Of a stretch of DNA of 23,231 nt, positions 23,078 to 23,231 are shown piece after piece. Each line of letters begins with the position of its first letter. Position 1 is the first letter of the stretch. Origin of the DNA: Victivallales bacterium. GTDB taxonomy: Bacteria; Verrucomicrobiota; Lentisphaeria; Oligosphaerales; Oligosphaeraceae. The translations under genes were made by a program, and so were the position numbers. The stretch lies in the NCBI GenBank assembly GCA_017964325.1, contig JAGCSE010000285.1, forward strand, positions 1 to 23,231. The letters are read 5' to 3'. The notes under the pieces were generated by a model, which was given only the letters and a program-made list of their open reading frames with translations, had not been told where the DNA came from and made no database searches.

Positions 23078-23153
23078 GCGGGCGTAGCTCAGTTGGTAGA
23101 GCGCCACCTTGCCAAGGTGGCTGTCGACGGTTCGAGTCCGTTCGCCCGCTCCA
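23078..23153 (+). tRNA. tRNA-Gly (anticodon GCC)
   Basis: A complete cloverleaf: acceptor GCGGGCG/CGCCCGC, D-stem GCTC/GAGC, anticodon stem CCACC/GGTGG with loop TTGCCAA (anticodon GCC at 23111-23113), T-arm GACGG-TTCGAGT-CCGTT, discriminator T73 as in bacterial tRNA-Gly, and an encoded CCA (23151-23153). Reads GGC/GGU codons. Confidence 0.97.
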
Positions 23154-23170
23154 TTCCGCATTTTCCAAAT

Positions 23171-23231
23171 GCGGGCGTAGCTCAGTTGGTAGAGAGCCAC
23201 CTTGCCACGGTGGCTGTCGACGGTTCGAGTC
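23171..23231 (+). tRNA. Second tRNA-Gly (GCC), truncated by the window end, with altered D-stem
   Basis: A near-identical copy 17 bp after the first, cut within the T-loop. It differs from copy one at two positions. C25 is replaced by A (23195), which breaks the G10-C25 pair of the D-stem (GCTC/GAGA), and A38 is replaced by C (23208, loop TTGCCAC). The anticodon GCC is at 23204-23206. It may be functional or a decaying duplicate. Confidence 0.85.

Overview
The window reads as a chromosomal segment of a heterotrophic, probably anaerobic Gram-negative bacterium. Pointers are two very large signal-peptide proteins that look like glycoside hydrolases, a GH20-type hexosaminidase, a ferredoxin-nitroreductase fusion, an XRE-cupin/AMP-ligase pair and an Rpn-type nuclease. 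Shine-Dalgarno (SD) sites are strong at some genes (GGAGG, AGGAG) and absent at others. The style recalls Lentisphaerota/Kiritimatiellota-like members of the PVC group, but no marker gene proves this and the placement is inference.

Layout. 1-1455 (minus): the 5' part of an enolase-superfamily (dipeptide-epimerase/muconate-lactonizing type) gene lies 18 bp downstream of a DegT/DnrJ/EryC1 aminotransferase. 1714-4592 (plus): a tight three-gene run of SEDS (FtsW/RodA) glycosyltransferase, M42 aminopeptidase and RecO-like protein, with 2-3 bp gaps. 4629-9698 (minus): TetR-family regulator and MATE exporter (a regulator/exporter pair), then a cytoplasmic GH20-like hexosaminidase, then a 2x[4Fe-4S] ferredoxin-nitroreductase. 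A possible gene remnant with an HEIGH motif sits between the last two. 9900-18221 (plus): two giant secreted proteins 24 bp apart, almost certainly one operon. The first (1269 aa) has a GH-like core flanked by two copies of a GATase1/ThuA-like module whose halves appear in opposite order. The second (1495 aa) has beta-sandwich domains, a clan GH-A-like catalytic region (N767-E768 and E865) and C-terminal accessory domains. 18358-18864 (plus): a small secreted Pro/Val-repeat protein. 18865-19193: a gene-free stretch holding a MITE-like inverted-repeat element with 6-bp flanking repeats, plus several hairpins. 19194-20258 (minus): an Rpn/PDDEXK nuclease. 20259-20695: AT-rich intergenic DNA with an exactly 10-bp-phased AATCAT array. 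20696-23000 (plus): an XRE-cupin regulator and an AMP-dependent acyl-CoA synthetase. 23078-23231: two tandem tRNA-Gly(GCC) genes, the second cut by the window end and altered in its D-stem.

How the genes may work together. The 9.9-18.2 kb operon probably encodes extracellular or periplasmic glycan breakdown, and the intracellular GH20 enzyme could finish amino-sugar oligosaccharides. No transporter or SusC/D-like gene is present, so the substrate is unknown. Domain and motif assignments were made by eye from translated sequence, without database searches.
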